Of a stretch of DNA of 11,348 nucleotides, positions 1 to 6,775 are shown one piece after another. Source of the stretch: Veillonella sp. (lineage in GTDB: Bacteria; Bacillota; Negativicutes; Veillonellales; Veillonellaceae); the NCBI GenBank assembly GCA_022737715.1, contig JAIITD010000046.1:1-11348 (forward strand). Direction: 5' to 3'. Below the pieces are notes generated by a model. That model saw only the letters and a program-made list of their open reading frames with translations, was not told where the DNA came from and ran no database searches. Position numbers and translations under genes: made by a program. How positions within the stretch are numbered: position 1 is the first letter of the stretch; every line of letters begins with the position of its first letter.

Positions 1-606
1 GGTGAAAAACATGATACTATCCTTGGCAAAGGTGTATTGAACAATAAAATTTCCTCTTTCTTCTTTGAATTGTTGAAAAAAGAAGGCGTTCCAACACACT
101 TTGTTCGTCGTGAAGATGACCGTAACCAAACAGTATTGACTTTGAATATTGTTCCTCTAGAAGTTATCGTTCGTAACATCGCCGCTGGTTCTATGGCTAA
201 ACGTTTTGGTATTGAAGAAGGTACGCCTCTTAAACATCCAATTCTTGAATTCTGCTACAAAAACGATGAACTAGGCGATCCATTTGCTAACGAATCCCAA
301 ATCACAGCTCTTGGCTGGGCTACACAAGAACAATTGGATACAATTTCCGAAATTACCATGAAGGTAAATGACATCCTTAAAAACTTCTTGGCTACTAAGA
401 ATGTAACATTGGTCGATTTCAAACTTGAATTTGGTACACATAATGGTGAAGTATTGCTTGGCGATGAAATTTCTCCTGATACATGCCGTTTCTGGGATGC
501 TACAACAGGTGAAAAACTAGATAAAGACCGCTTCCGTCGCGACCTTGGCAATATCGAAGAAGCTTATAAAGAAATGTTATTCCGCTTAACAGGCGAACGT
601 GCATAA
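1..606 (+). CDS. purC: Phosphoribosylaminoimidazole-succinocarboxamide synthase (SAICAR synthetase), 5' truncated
   Basis: PurC joins aspartate to CAIR using ATP, giving SAICAR, in the cytoplasmic de novo purine pathway. The reading frame is open from base 1, so the gene begins outside the window; 201 residues are visible and about 35 N-terminal residues are missing compared with the usual ~235. Both family signatures are present: VPLEVIVRNIAAGS (about visible residues 51-64) and LVDFKLEFG (137-145), followed by GDEISPDTCRFWD (154-166), the substrate/metal-binding segment. The start of the visible part (GKGVLNNK) is also conserved PurC sequence, so the TTG at 37 is an internal codon and not a start. 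The TAA stop is at 604-606, and purF starts 14 nt later. No disruption is seen. Confidence 0.97.
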   Translation, partial: GEKHDTILGKGVLNNKISSFFFELLKKEGVPTHFVRREDDRNQTVLTLNIVPLEVIVRNIAAGSMAKRFGIEEGTPLKHPILEFCYKNDELGDPFANESQITALGWATQEQLDTISEITMKVNDILKNFLATKNVTLVDFKLEFGTHNGEVLLGDEISPDTCRFWDATTGEKLDKDRFRRDLGNIEEAYKEMLFRLTGERA

Positions 607-609
607 CCT

Positions 610-614
610 GGGGG
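610..614 (+). promoter_or_regulatory. Ribosome binding site that decides the purF start
   Basis: The run GGGGG lies 6 nt before the ATG at 621 but only 3 nt before the in-frame TTG at 618. The spacing favours the ATG. The run is partly inside a possible 4-bp stem (AACC 605-608 with GGTT 613-616), which could lower its accessibility; that is only an inference. Confidence 0.55.
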
Positions 615-620
615 TTATTG

Positions 621-2039
621 ATGAACTACGATCCAATTTTTGACAAATGGCATGAAGAATGTGGCGTCTTTGGTGTGTTTGACCACACCGTTGACGTTGC
701 ACGATATGTATATTGGGGATTGTTTGCCCTTCAACACCGCGGTCAAGAAAGTGCGGGTATCGCTATTACTGATGGTAATGAAGTGGCTTTAAAAAAAGGC
801 ATGGGTTTATTGACTGAGGCTATTAAGGAATTACCAACATTAAAAAGCCACATGGGGACTGGTCATGTTCGGTATTCTACAACTGGTTCTAATAACCCAC
901 GTAATATTCAACCTCTCGTAATTCATTATCAAGGCGGCCAAATTGCGGTAGCTCATAATGGTAATTTGACGAATGCCCTAGATATCCGTCGTCGACTTGA
1001 AGCAGACGGTTCCATTTTTCAAACAACTATGGATTCAGAGGTTATCGTAAACTTAATCGCTCGTTCTAAGGCTGAAACGCAAGAGGAACGCATTGCTGAT
1101 GCAGCTCGACAAATCGAAGGGGCCTTTTCTTTGGTTATTACCACTAATGACTCTCTCGTTGGGGTTCGCGATCCTCAAGGCTTCAGACCACTTTGCTTAG
1201 GTAAGACTGAGCATGGCTATGTTTTATCTAGTGAAAGCTGCGCTTTCGATGCTATAAAGGCTGAATTTATTCGCGATATTGACCCAGGTGAGATGGTTAT
1301 TATTGATGATCGTGGCGTGCGTAGCACAATCTATGCAGAACCTGAAAAGATTGATAAAAAGCTATGTGTTTTTGAATATATTTATTTTGCGCGCTCCGAT
1401 AGTAAAATCGATGGCCAATCCGTATATGAAACACGACTCAATATGGGACGTGAATTATATAACGAAACTAAATATGATGCAGATATCGTCATGTCTATTC
1501 CAGACTCTGGTACGACGGCTGCTCTTGGATATGCTCGTGCATCGGGCATCCCTTTCGCAGAAGGTTTAATCAAAAATAGATACAGCGGACGTACATTTAT
1601 TAAACCTAATCAAGAAGAACGGGAACTAGCTGTGCGCATGAAACTAAATGCTATGCCAGAGGTTGTAGGCGGTAAACGCATTGTACTAATCGATGATTCT
1701 ATCGTGCGTGGTACCACAAGTGGACTTATCGTCAAGATGTTAAAAGAGGCAGGCGCTAAGGAAATTTATATGTGTGTTAGCTCGCCGGCTATCGAATATT
1801 CTTGTCACTATGGCATTGATACATCGGTTCGCAAAGAATTGATTGCGGCTACACATACAATTGAAGAAATTAGAGATTATATTAAGGCAGATAAATTGCA
1901 TTATCTATCAAAAGAAGGCTTGTGCAAAGCTGTTAGCGGCGTGCCAGAAGCGGATTTATGTTTCGCTTGTTTCAATGGTGATTACAGGGTAGATGTGCCT
2001 ACAGAACAAGAGGAAGGGGTCAAATATGTGCTCGAATAA
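621..2039 (+). CDS. purF: Amidophosphoribosyltransferase (glutamine PRPP amidotransferase), Fe-S type
   Basis: PurF makes phosphoribosylamine from PRPP and glutamine, the committed first step of purine synthesis. The protein has 472 residues from the ATG at 621. An N-terminal class II (Ntn) glutaminase domain carries the nucleophile Cys14 in EECGVFG; the 13 residues before it match a short propeptide that must be removed. GTGHVRYSTTG (about 80-90) and HNGNLTN also belong to this domain. The C-terminal phosphoribosyltransferase domain has the PRPP loop RIVLIDDSIVRGTTS (353-367). Cys249 (KLCVFEYIYFAR), Cys395 (YSCHYGID) and Cys447/Cys450 (LCFAC) match the four cysteines that hold a 4Fe-4S cluster in Bacillus subtilis PurF. 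The gene sits between purC and purM and overlaps purM by 14 nt. Feedback inhibition by purine nucleotides is known for the family and is not readable here. Confidence 0.97.
   Translation: MNYDPIFDKWHEECGVFGVFDHTVDVARYVYWGLFALQHRGQESAGIAITDGNEVALKKGMGLLTEAIKELPTLKSHMGTGHVRYSTTGSNNPRNIQPLVIHYQGGQIAVAHNGNLTNALDIRRRLEADGSIFQTTMDSEVIVNLIARSKAETQEERIADAARQIEGAFSLVITTNDSLVGVRDPQGFRPLCLGKTEHGYVLSSESCAFDAIKAEFIRDIDPGEMVIIDDRGVRSTIYAEPEKIDKKLCVFEYIYFARSDSKIDGQSVYETRLNMGRELYNETKYDADIVMSIPDSGTTAALGYARASGIPFAEGLIKNRYSGRTFIKPNQEERELAVRMKLNAMPEVVGGKRIVLIDDSIVRGTTSGLIVKMLKEAGAKEIYMCVSSPAIEYSCHYGIDTSVRKELIAATHTIEEIRDYIKADKLHYLSKEGLCKAVSGVPEADLCFACFNGDYRVDVPTEQEEGVKYVLE
2009..2019 (+). promoter_or_regulatory. 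Ribosome binding site that decides the purM start
   Basis: The purine-rich stretch AGAGGAAGGGG lies inside the 3' end of purF, 6 nt before the ATG at 2026. The earlier in-frame ATG at 1993 has no such sequence before it, so 2026 is the better start. Confidence 0.75.
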
Positions 2040-3087
2040 AACAGGATTAACCTATCGTGATGCAGGTGTAGATATCGATGCCGGTAATAAAGCCGTAGAG
2101 TTGATGAAAGAATCCGTAAAAAGAACATACACAGCAGGTGTTGTCGGTGATTTAGGTGGCTTTGGTGGTCTCTATTCTTTGGCAGGCCATTCCATGCAAG
2201 AACCAATGCTCGTATCTGGTACAGATGGGGTTGGCACTAAATTGCGTCTCGCTATCATGATGGATAAACATGATACAATCGGCCAAGACTGTGTGGCTAT
2301 GAGTGTCAATGATATTCTCGTGCAAGGTGCAACGCCTCTATTTTTCTTAGACTATGTAGCGGTTGGTAAACTTGATCCTGTACAAGTAGCCGATATCGTA
2401 CGCGGCGTCGCTAATGCTTGTGAAGAATCTGGTTGTGCTCTCCTCGGTGGGGAAACAGCTGAGATGGCTGGTTTCTATGGTGAAGGCGACTATGATGTAG
2501 CAGGTTTTGCCGTAGGTATTGTAGATCGCCCTAAACTAATTACAGGTGAACATATTAAAGCGGGTGATGTCATTCTTGGTTTGCCATCTTCCGGTGTTCA
2601 TTCCAATGGGTTCTCCTTGGTTCGTAAAATCGTTTTCGACCATAAGGGTTTCTCCATAGATCAAGACATTCCTGAATTTGGCAAAACTCTTGGTGAAGAA
2701 TTATTAACACCAACACGCTTATATCCTAAAGCGGTGTTGCCGTTGATTAAAGAAAATTACATCAAAGGCATGGTTCATATCACGGGCGGTGGTTTCTATG
2801 AAAATATTCCGCGCGTTCTTCCTGATGGTGTAACTGCTGAGGTAGATTGTGATACATGGCCACGCCTTCCTGTGTTTACAAAATTGCAAGAATGGGGCAA
2901 TGTAGATTGGCATGAAATGTATCGTACGTTTAACATGGGTATCGGTATGATTCTCATCGTCGATGCCGATGACGTAGATGCGGTGAAAGCTAATCTTGAA
3001 AGCCGCAATGAAGCAGTATATGAAATTGGTCGTATCGTTGCAGGCGAAGGTCCTGTTGTCGTAAAAGGGGCGGTATTTAATGACTAA
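2026..3087 (+). CDS. purM: Phosphoribosylformylglycinamidine cyclo-ligase (AIR synthetase)
   Basis: PurM closes the imidazole ring, converting FGAM to AIR with ATP. The product has 353 residues from the ATG at 2026, close to the ~345 usual for the family. It belongs to the PurM/SelD/HypE ATP-binding superfamily. Visible motifs are YRDAGVDIDAGN near the N-terminus, SGTDGVGTK (about 64-72), LGGETAEM (140-147), LGLPSSGVHSNGFSLVR in the middle, and HITGGGFYENIPRVLP with FNMGIGMILIV in the C-terminal domain. The start was chosen because of the strong ribosome binding site just before it and because TYRDAGVDIDAGN is then at the normal distance from the N-terminus. It overlaps purF by 14 nt and purN by 8 nt, which suggests translational coupling. 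FGAM, its substrate, comes from PurL or PurSQL, which are not encoded in this window. Confidence 0.97.
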   Translation: MCSNKTGLTYRDAGVDIDAGNKAVELMKESVKRTYTAGVVGDLGGFGGLYSLAGHSMQEPMLVSGTDGVGTKLRLAIMMDKHDTIGQDCVAMSVNDILVQGATPLFFLDYVAVGKLDPVQVADIVRGVANACEESGCALLGGETAEMAGFYGEGDYDVAGFAVGIVDRPKLITGEHIKAGDVILGLPSSGVHSNGFSLVRKIVFDHKGFSIDQDIPEFGKTLGEELLTPTRLYPKAVLPLIKENYIKGMVHITGGGFYENIPRVLPDGVTAEVDCDTWPRLPVFTKLQEWGNVDWHEMYRTFNMGIGMILIVDADDVDAVKANLESRNEAVYEIGRIVAGEGPVVVKGAVFND

Positions 3088-3700
3088 TTCTGTATCTAAA
3101 AAGCGTCTTGCTCTATTTGCCAGTGGTAGAGGCTCAAATGGCGAAGCCTTGTACAAGGCGATGCAAGAGGGCTTTATCAATGGAGAGTTTGTCGTTATTA
3201 TTACAGACCATGCAGATGCAGGTATTGTAGAACGATCTAAAGGCTGGGGCATTCCACTCATTGCTATTGAACGTAGTCAATTTGATTCAAAGCAAGCCTT
3301 TGAACAGGCTCAATTGGATGCTCTTGAGCCGTATTGTGTCGATGGTATTGTATTGGCAGGCTATATGCGTATTGTAGGGGCCGGCCTTATTGCTCGCTAT
3401 GAGCATAAGATTTTAAATATTCATCCTGCTTTATTGCCATCCTTTCCAGGACTTCATGGTCATCAACAGGCTATTGATGCGGGCGTAAAAGTAACGGGTT
3501 GTACCGTTCATTTCGTGGATGCTGGTATGGATACAGGCCCTATTATCATGCAAAATACAGTTCCTGTGTATCCAGATGATACAGAGGATACCTTATCCGA
3601 ACGATTATTGCCCGTAGAACATGCTACCTATCGTGAAGCACTTCGCTTGTTCTGTGAAGATGCATTGCGTATAGAAGGACGCATTGTACATTATATTTAG
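3080..3700 (+). CDS. purN: Phosphoribosylglycinamide formyltransferase (GAR transformylase, folate-dependent)
   Basis: PurN transfers a formyl group from 10-formyltetrahydrofolate to GAR, producing FGAR. It has 206 residues, typical for the monofunctional enzyme. The phosphate-binding loop is ASGRGSN (14-20). The catalytic residues expected in the family are present: Asn113 and His115 in ILNIHPALLPSFPG, and Asp151 in DAGMDTGPII. The ATG at 3080 overlaps the end of purM by 8 nt and is preceded by AAAAGGGG at 3063-3070, about 9 nt upstream. Its TAG stop overlaps the ribosome binding site of purH. No oddity is seen in the protein. The formate-dependent alternative PurT is an ATP-grasp enzyme and is ruled out by these motifs. 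Confidence 0.96.
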   Translation: MTNSVSKKRLALFASGRGSNGEALYKAMQEGFINGEFVVIITDHADAGIVERSKGWGIPLIAIERSQFDSKQAFEQAQLDALEPYCVDGIVLAGYMRIVGAGLIARYEHKILNIHPALLPSFPGLHGHQQAIDAGVKVTGCTVHFVDAGMDTGPIIMQNTVPVYPDDTEDTLSERLLPVEHATYREALRLFCEDALRIEGRIVHYI

Positions 3701-3708
3701 GAGGAACG

Positions 3709-5238
3709 ATGATTCAAAACGCATTACTTAGTGTTTCTGATAAAACAGGTATTGTTGACTTTGCCAAAGGTCTTGTAGACTTAGGGGTAACCATTTATTC
3801 TACAGGTGGCACGTTGAAAGCTATTACTGATGCAGGCGTTCCTGCAAAGGCTGTAGAATCTCTTACCGGTTTTCCTGAAATGATGGATGGTCGTGTAAAA
3901 ACATTACATCCAAAGGTACATGGTGGCATCTTAGCAATTCGCGATAATGCAGAGCATCAAGCTGCTATGGAAAAACATGGTATTTTGCCAATCGATTTAG
4001 TGGTAGTAAATTTATATCCTTTCCGCGAAACGATTGCAAAACCAAATGTTTCATTAGAAGATGCTATTGAAAATATCGATATTGGGGGCCCGACTATGGT
4101 GCGCTCTGCAGCTAAAAATAATGCCTATGTAGGCATTGTAGTTAACCCTGATCACTATGATGAAATTTTAGATATGCTTAAAACGAATGGTGCATTGACG
4201 CAAGAGTATCGTTTTGCATTAGCTAAAGAAGCCTTTGCTCATACAGCTGCTTATGATACAGCGATTGCCAATTATATGAGTGGTGTAATTGGAGAAGGCC
4301 CTACACCTCCTGAATATTTAAGCGCCTATGAAAAGGTTATGGACCTTCGTTATGGCGAAAATCCGCATCAAAAGGCAGCTTTTTATAAAGAAATTGGCAA
4401 GGCTCATGGCATGGGTGCATTGAAACAATTGCACGGCAAGGAGTTATCCTATAACAATATCGTCGATATGGAAGCTGCGTGGAATATGGTGTGGGAATTT
4501 ACTGATCCAGCTGCATGTATTATTAAGCACACGAATCCATGTGGTGCCGCAACGGCAGCTACATTGCATGATGCGTATGTCAATGCCTATGAAGCCGATT
4601 CCGTATCCGCTTTTGGTGGCATCGTTGCGTTGAACCGTGAAGTCGATGCGGCTACGGCCGAAGAAATGAGCAAAATTTTCTTAGAAGTCATCATGGCGCC
4701 AGCTTTCACAAAAGAAGCCTTAACCATTTTGGAAGCGAAGAAAAACATTCGTCTCATCGAACTATCCAAACCTGAATCTGGTCAAGTAACCGTGAAAAAG
4801 GTATCTGGTGGCATGCTCGTACAAACGGAAGATGATATCGTAGAAGACCGTGCTAACTATAAGGTTGTTACAAAGGCGCAACCTACAGAAGAACAGTGGA
4901 AAGCTCTTGAATTTGCATGGAAGCTTGTAAAACATGTGAAATCCAATGCTATCTTAATCTCCAATGAGAAACGGACACTCGGCGTCGGTGCTGGTCAAAT
5001 GAACCGCGTTGGTTCTGCTAAAATTGCTCTTGAACAAGCCGGAGAGGCTGCAAAAGGGGCCGTTCTTGCATCTGATGCGTTCTTCCCATTTGGCGATACC
5101 GTAGAAACGGCGGCTAAACACGGTATAGCTGCTATTATCCAACCAGGTGGTTCTATCCGTGATGAAGAATCCATTAAGGCTGCTGATGAAGCCGGCATTG
5201 CAATGGTATTTACAGGTATTCGTCACTTTAAACATTAA
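3709..5238 (+). CDS. purH: Bifunctional AICAR transformylase / IMP cyclohydrolase
   Basis: PurH carries out the last two steps to IMP: formylation of AICAR with 10-formyl-THF, then ring closure. It has 509 residues, within the usual 510-530 range. The N-terminal IMP cyclohydrolase (MGS-like) domain, about residues 1-190, shows SVSDKTGI, STGGT, GRVKTLHPKVHGGIL (61-75) and IDIGGPTMVRSAAKN (123-137). The C-terminal transformylase domain has LRYGENPHQ, KELSYNNIVDMEAAW, the catalytic Lys273-His274 pair in KHTNPCGA, SAFGGIVALN, GAGQMNRVGSAKIAL and SDAFFPFGDTVE. It ends with the family-typical TGIRHFKH. A strong AGGAGG at 3699-3704, overlapping the purN stop, sits close before the ATG. The next gene, purD, is 104 nt away, the only sizeable gap in the operon. 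Confidence 0.98.
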   Translation: MIQNALLSVSDKTGIVDFAKGLVDLGVTIYSTGGTLKAITDAGVPAKAVESLTGFPEMMDGRVKTLHPKVHGGILAIRDNAEHQAAMEKHGILPIDLVVVNLYPFRETIAKPNVSLEDAIENIDIGGPTMVRSAAKNNAYVGIVVNPDHYDEILDMLKTNGALTQEYRFALAKEAFAHTAAYDTAIANYMSGVIGEGPTPPEYLSAYEKVMDLRYGENPHQKAAFYKEIGKAHGMGALKQLHGKELSYNNIVDMEAAWNMVWEFTDPAACIIKHTNPCGAATAATLHDAYVNAYEADSVSAFGGIVALNREVDAATAEEMSKIFLEVIMAPAFTKEALTILEAKKNIRLIELSKPESGQVTVKKVSGGMLVQTEDDIVEDRANYKVVTKAQPTEEQWKALEFAWKLVKHVKSNAILISNEKRTLGVGAGQMNRVGSAKIALEQAGEAAKGAVLASDAFFPFGDTVETAAKHGIAAIIQPGGSIRDEESIKAADEAGIAMVFTGIRHFKH

Positions 5239-5255
5239 TCAAGTATAGTACATGT

Positions 5256-5315
5256 GTAACCTCAATGCTATGTTGCAGCCTTGTTAGTAGGTGATGTATC
5301 GAGTATTGAGGTTGC
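5256..5315 (+). other. Long imperfect hairpin in the purH-purD intergenic gap
   Basis: Bases 5256-5269 can pair with 5302-5315 to give 14 continuous pairs, two of them G-U. The core AACCTCAAT / ATTGAGGTT (5258-5266 and 5305-5313) is perfect. The 32-nt loop can form a further small stem (5278-5281 with 5289-5292). The sequence after the right arm has no clean U-run, so it is not a standard terminator. The left arm ACCTC (5259-5263) is also complementary to GAGGT (5334-5338) in the purD ribosome binding site, while the right arm carries a copy of the same GAGGT. The structure could affect read-through, mRNA processing or purD translation; that is inference. Confidence 0.55.
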
Positions 5316-5342
5316 TCTGTTTGTGATGTTTGGGAGGTAATT

Positions 5343-6605
5343 ATGAAGGTTTGCGTAATCGGCAATGGTGGCCGTGAGCACGCTATAGCTTGGCGTTTAT
5401 CCATCAGTCCAAGTGTAGAAAAGGTATACGCTGTACCTGGTAGTGCAGCTATGAAAAATTGTGCAGAACTAGTTGGTATCGATTGGTCTCATACGGATCA
5501 TCTTATCCGTTTTTTGAAAGATAATAAGGTGGACCTTGTTGTTGTAGGTCCTGAAGCACCTCTTGTAGCTGGACTTGCTGATGTATTAAATGAAGCGGGA
5601 ATTCCTGTGTTCGGACCATCTAAAGCGGCAGCCCAACTAGAAGGGTCCAAGGTGTTTGCTAAAGACCTTATGAAAAAATACAATATCCCAACTGCTGCGT
5701 ATGGCGTATTCTCTGATGCAGATGAAGCAAAACAATTCATCGCTAAAACAGGAGCACCTATTGTGGTAAAAGCAGATGGTTTAGCGGCCGGCAAGGGGGT
5801 TGTTGTGGCAATGACCATTGACGAAGCCAATGCAGCTGTTGATGACATGCTTAGTGGCAACCGATTTGGCGAAGCTGGTAGCACCGTTGTTATTGAGGAA
5901 TTCATGGGAGGTGAAGAAGCGAGCCTCCTCGCCTTTGTAGATAGTAAAACCGTGGTTCCTATGATTGCGTCTCAAGATCATAAACGCATTTTTGATGGCG
6001 ATAAGGGTCCTAATACGGGTGGTATGGGAACCTATGCACCAGCACCTGTGTTAACCGAAGCGTTACGAGATGAAGCGATGAAGACTATTTTAGAACCTAT
6101 GGTAGCAGCTATGGCAAAAGAAGGTATGCCATATGTGGGTTGCCTCTATGCAGGCCTTATGATTACCAATGAAGGTCCTAAGGTAGTAGAATTTAATGCG
6201 CGCTTTGGCGACCCAGAAACACAAGTTGTATTGCCTTTGTTAGAAGGTGATTTAGGCCAAATTATGATGGCCTGTGCTACTGGTACATTGCAGTCCAATA
6301 TGGTGAAATGGAAAGACTCTTCTGCTGCCTGCGTTATTCTCGCTTCAAAGGGCTATCCAGAGAGCTCATCAAAAGGTGATGTCATCTTAGGCGAACTTGT
6401 ACAATATGATACATCCATCATCTTCCATTCTGGCACGAAGTTAGAAGGTGACCATTATGTTACAAATGGTGGTCGTGTTCTTGGTGTGGTAGGACTTGGT
6501 AAGGACCTACGAACTGCTTTGGACCGTGCTTATGAACGGGTAGATCATATTACCTTTAAGGGTATGCAATATCGTAAGGATATTGGTGCAAAAGCTTTCA
6601 AATAA
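5343..6605 (+). CDS. purD: Phosphoribosylamine-glycine ligase (GAR synthetase)
   Basis: PurD joins phosphoribosylamine, the unstable product of PurF, to glycine using ATP. The protein has 420 residues, the usual family length, and an ATP-grasp fold. Motifs in order: the N-terminal loop VIGNGGREHAIAW (5-17), VVVGPEAPLVAGL (67-78), GPSKAAAQLEGSK (91-103), the ATP-binding VVKADGLAAGKGVVV (141-155), DHKRIFDGDKGPNTGGMGTY (212-231) and the signature ARFGDPETQ (286-294). The GGGAGG at 5332-5337 ends 5 nt before the ATG and supports this start. purD is the last gene of the purine cluster and is closed by a strong terminator. The hairpin in the 104-nt gap before it may tune its expression relative to purH. 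Confidence 0.97.
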   Translation: MKVCVIGNGGREHAIAWRLSISPSVEKVYAVPGSAAMKNCAELVGIDWSHTDHLIRFLKDNKVDLVVVGPEAPLVAGLADVLNEAGIPVFGPSKAAAQLEGSKVFAKDLMKKYNIPTAAYGVFSDADEAKQFIAKTGAPIVVKADGLAAGKGVVVAMTIDEANAAVDDMLSGNRFGEAGSTVVIEEFMGGEEASLLAFVDSKTVVPMIASQDHKRIFDGDKGPNTGGMGTYAPAPVLTEALRDEAMKTILEPMVAAMAKEGMPYVGCLYAGLMITNEGPKVVEFNARFGDPETQVVLPLLEGDLGQIMMACATGTLQSNMVKWKDSSAACVILASKGYPESSSKGDVILGELVQYDTSIIFHSGTKLEGDHYVTNGGRVLGVVGLGKDLRTALDRAYERVDHITFKGMQYRKDIGAKAFK

Positions 6606-6613
6606 TTCATAAT

Positions 6614-6655
6614 CCCCTATACTATATGTGTATGCATATGGTGTAGGGGCTTTTT
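6614..6655 (+). terminator. Rho-independent terminator of the purine operon
   Basis: CCCCTATACTATATG (6614-6628) pairs with CATATGGTGTAGGGG (6635-6649) to form 15 pairs, two of them G-U, around a 6-nt loop. The stem is followed by C and five T (6651-6655). It lies 8 nt after the purD stop and separates the purine from the menaquinone genes. Confidence 0.93.
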
Positions 6656-6681
6656 ATTGCCTATAATTTAGCAGGTACCCG

Positions 6682-6690
6682 TGCTATAAT
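6682..6690 (+). promoter_or_regulatory. Extended -10 promoter of the men operon
   Basis: TGCTATAAT contains a perfect -10 hexamer (TATAAT, 6685-6690) with the TGn extension. No good -35 hexamer lies 16-18 nt upstream, which fits an extended -10 promoter. Transcription would start near 6697, giving a leader of about 80 nt before menF. It lies just after the purD terminator, as expected for a new transcription unit. Confidence 0.65.
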
Positions 6691-6703
6691 AATATCGATA
6701 TAC
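6690..6703 (+). repeat. Direct repeat, copy 1, at the men promoter start site
   Basis: TAATATCGATATAC matches the copy at 6758-6771 at 13 of 14 bases. This copy begins at the last base of the -10 box and covers the predicted transcription start. It includes the 10-bp palindrome ATATCGATAT (6692-6701). It could be an operator, but no regulator is known from this window. Confidence 0.6.
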
Positions 6704-6710
6704 ATAGAAA

Positions 6711-6733
6711 CACCAATGCGGTGGCATTGCGTG
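6711..6733 (+). other. Small hairpin in the menF leader
   Basis: CAATGC (6714-6719) pairs perfectly with GCATTG (6724-6729) around a GGTG loop. CAC (6711-6713) and GTG (6731-6733) extend the stem past a bulged C. An alternative short stem, CACC (6711-6714) with GGTG (6720-6723), would exclude it. No T-run follows, so it is not a terminator. Its role is unknown. Confidence 0.5.
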
Positions 6734-6757
6734 GATTACTAGAGTCTGTTTTCTTTG

Positions 6758-6771
6758 TAATAGCGATATAC
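6758..6771 (+). repeat. Direct repeat, copy 2, just before menF
   Basis: TAATAGCGATATAC matches the copy at 6690-6703 at 13 of 14 bases, 68 nt downstream. It occupies the place where a ribosome binding site for menF would be expected and ends 4 nt before the ATG. Confidence 0.6.
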
Positions 6772-6775
6772 CATT

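Noticed and set aside
37..606. TTG at 37 as the purC start
   Set aside because: The frame is open back to base 1 and encodes conserved PurC sequence (GKGVLNNK), so the gene is simply cut by the window edge.
1993..2025. Earlier in-frame ATG for purM at 1993
   Set aside because: It has no ribosome binding site and would add 11 residues not typical of the family; the ATG at 2026 has a strong site at the right distance.
2719..3261. 180-codon open frame on the - strand
   Set aside because: It runs antisense through the well-supported purM and purN genes and its translation resembles no protein I recognise. It is a shadow of the coding strand.
5281..5309. Possible purD promoter (TTGTTA, 17 nt, TATTGA)
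   Set aside because: The -10 matches only half of the consensus and there is no TG extension. The pair also lies within the hairpin, so a promoter call is not supportable.
5239..5342. Known purine, THF or ZTP riboswitch before purD
   Set aside because: The conserved core sequences of these classes, as I know them, are not visible; only a simple long stem is seen.
6662..6667. A second TATAAT as the men promoter
   Set aside because: It lacks the TGn extension, and its -35 position would fall inside the terminator stem (about 6639-6644, TGGTGT) without a match. The copy at 6685-6690 is better.
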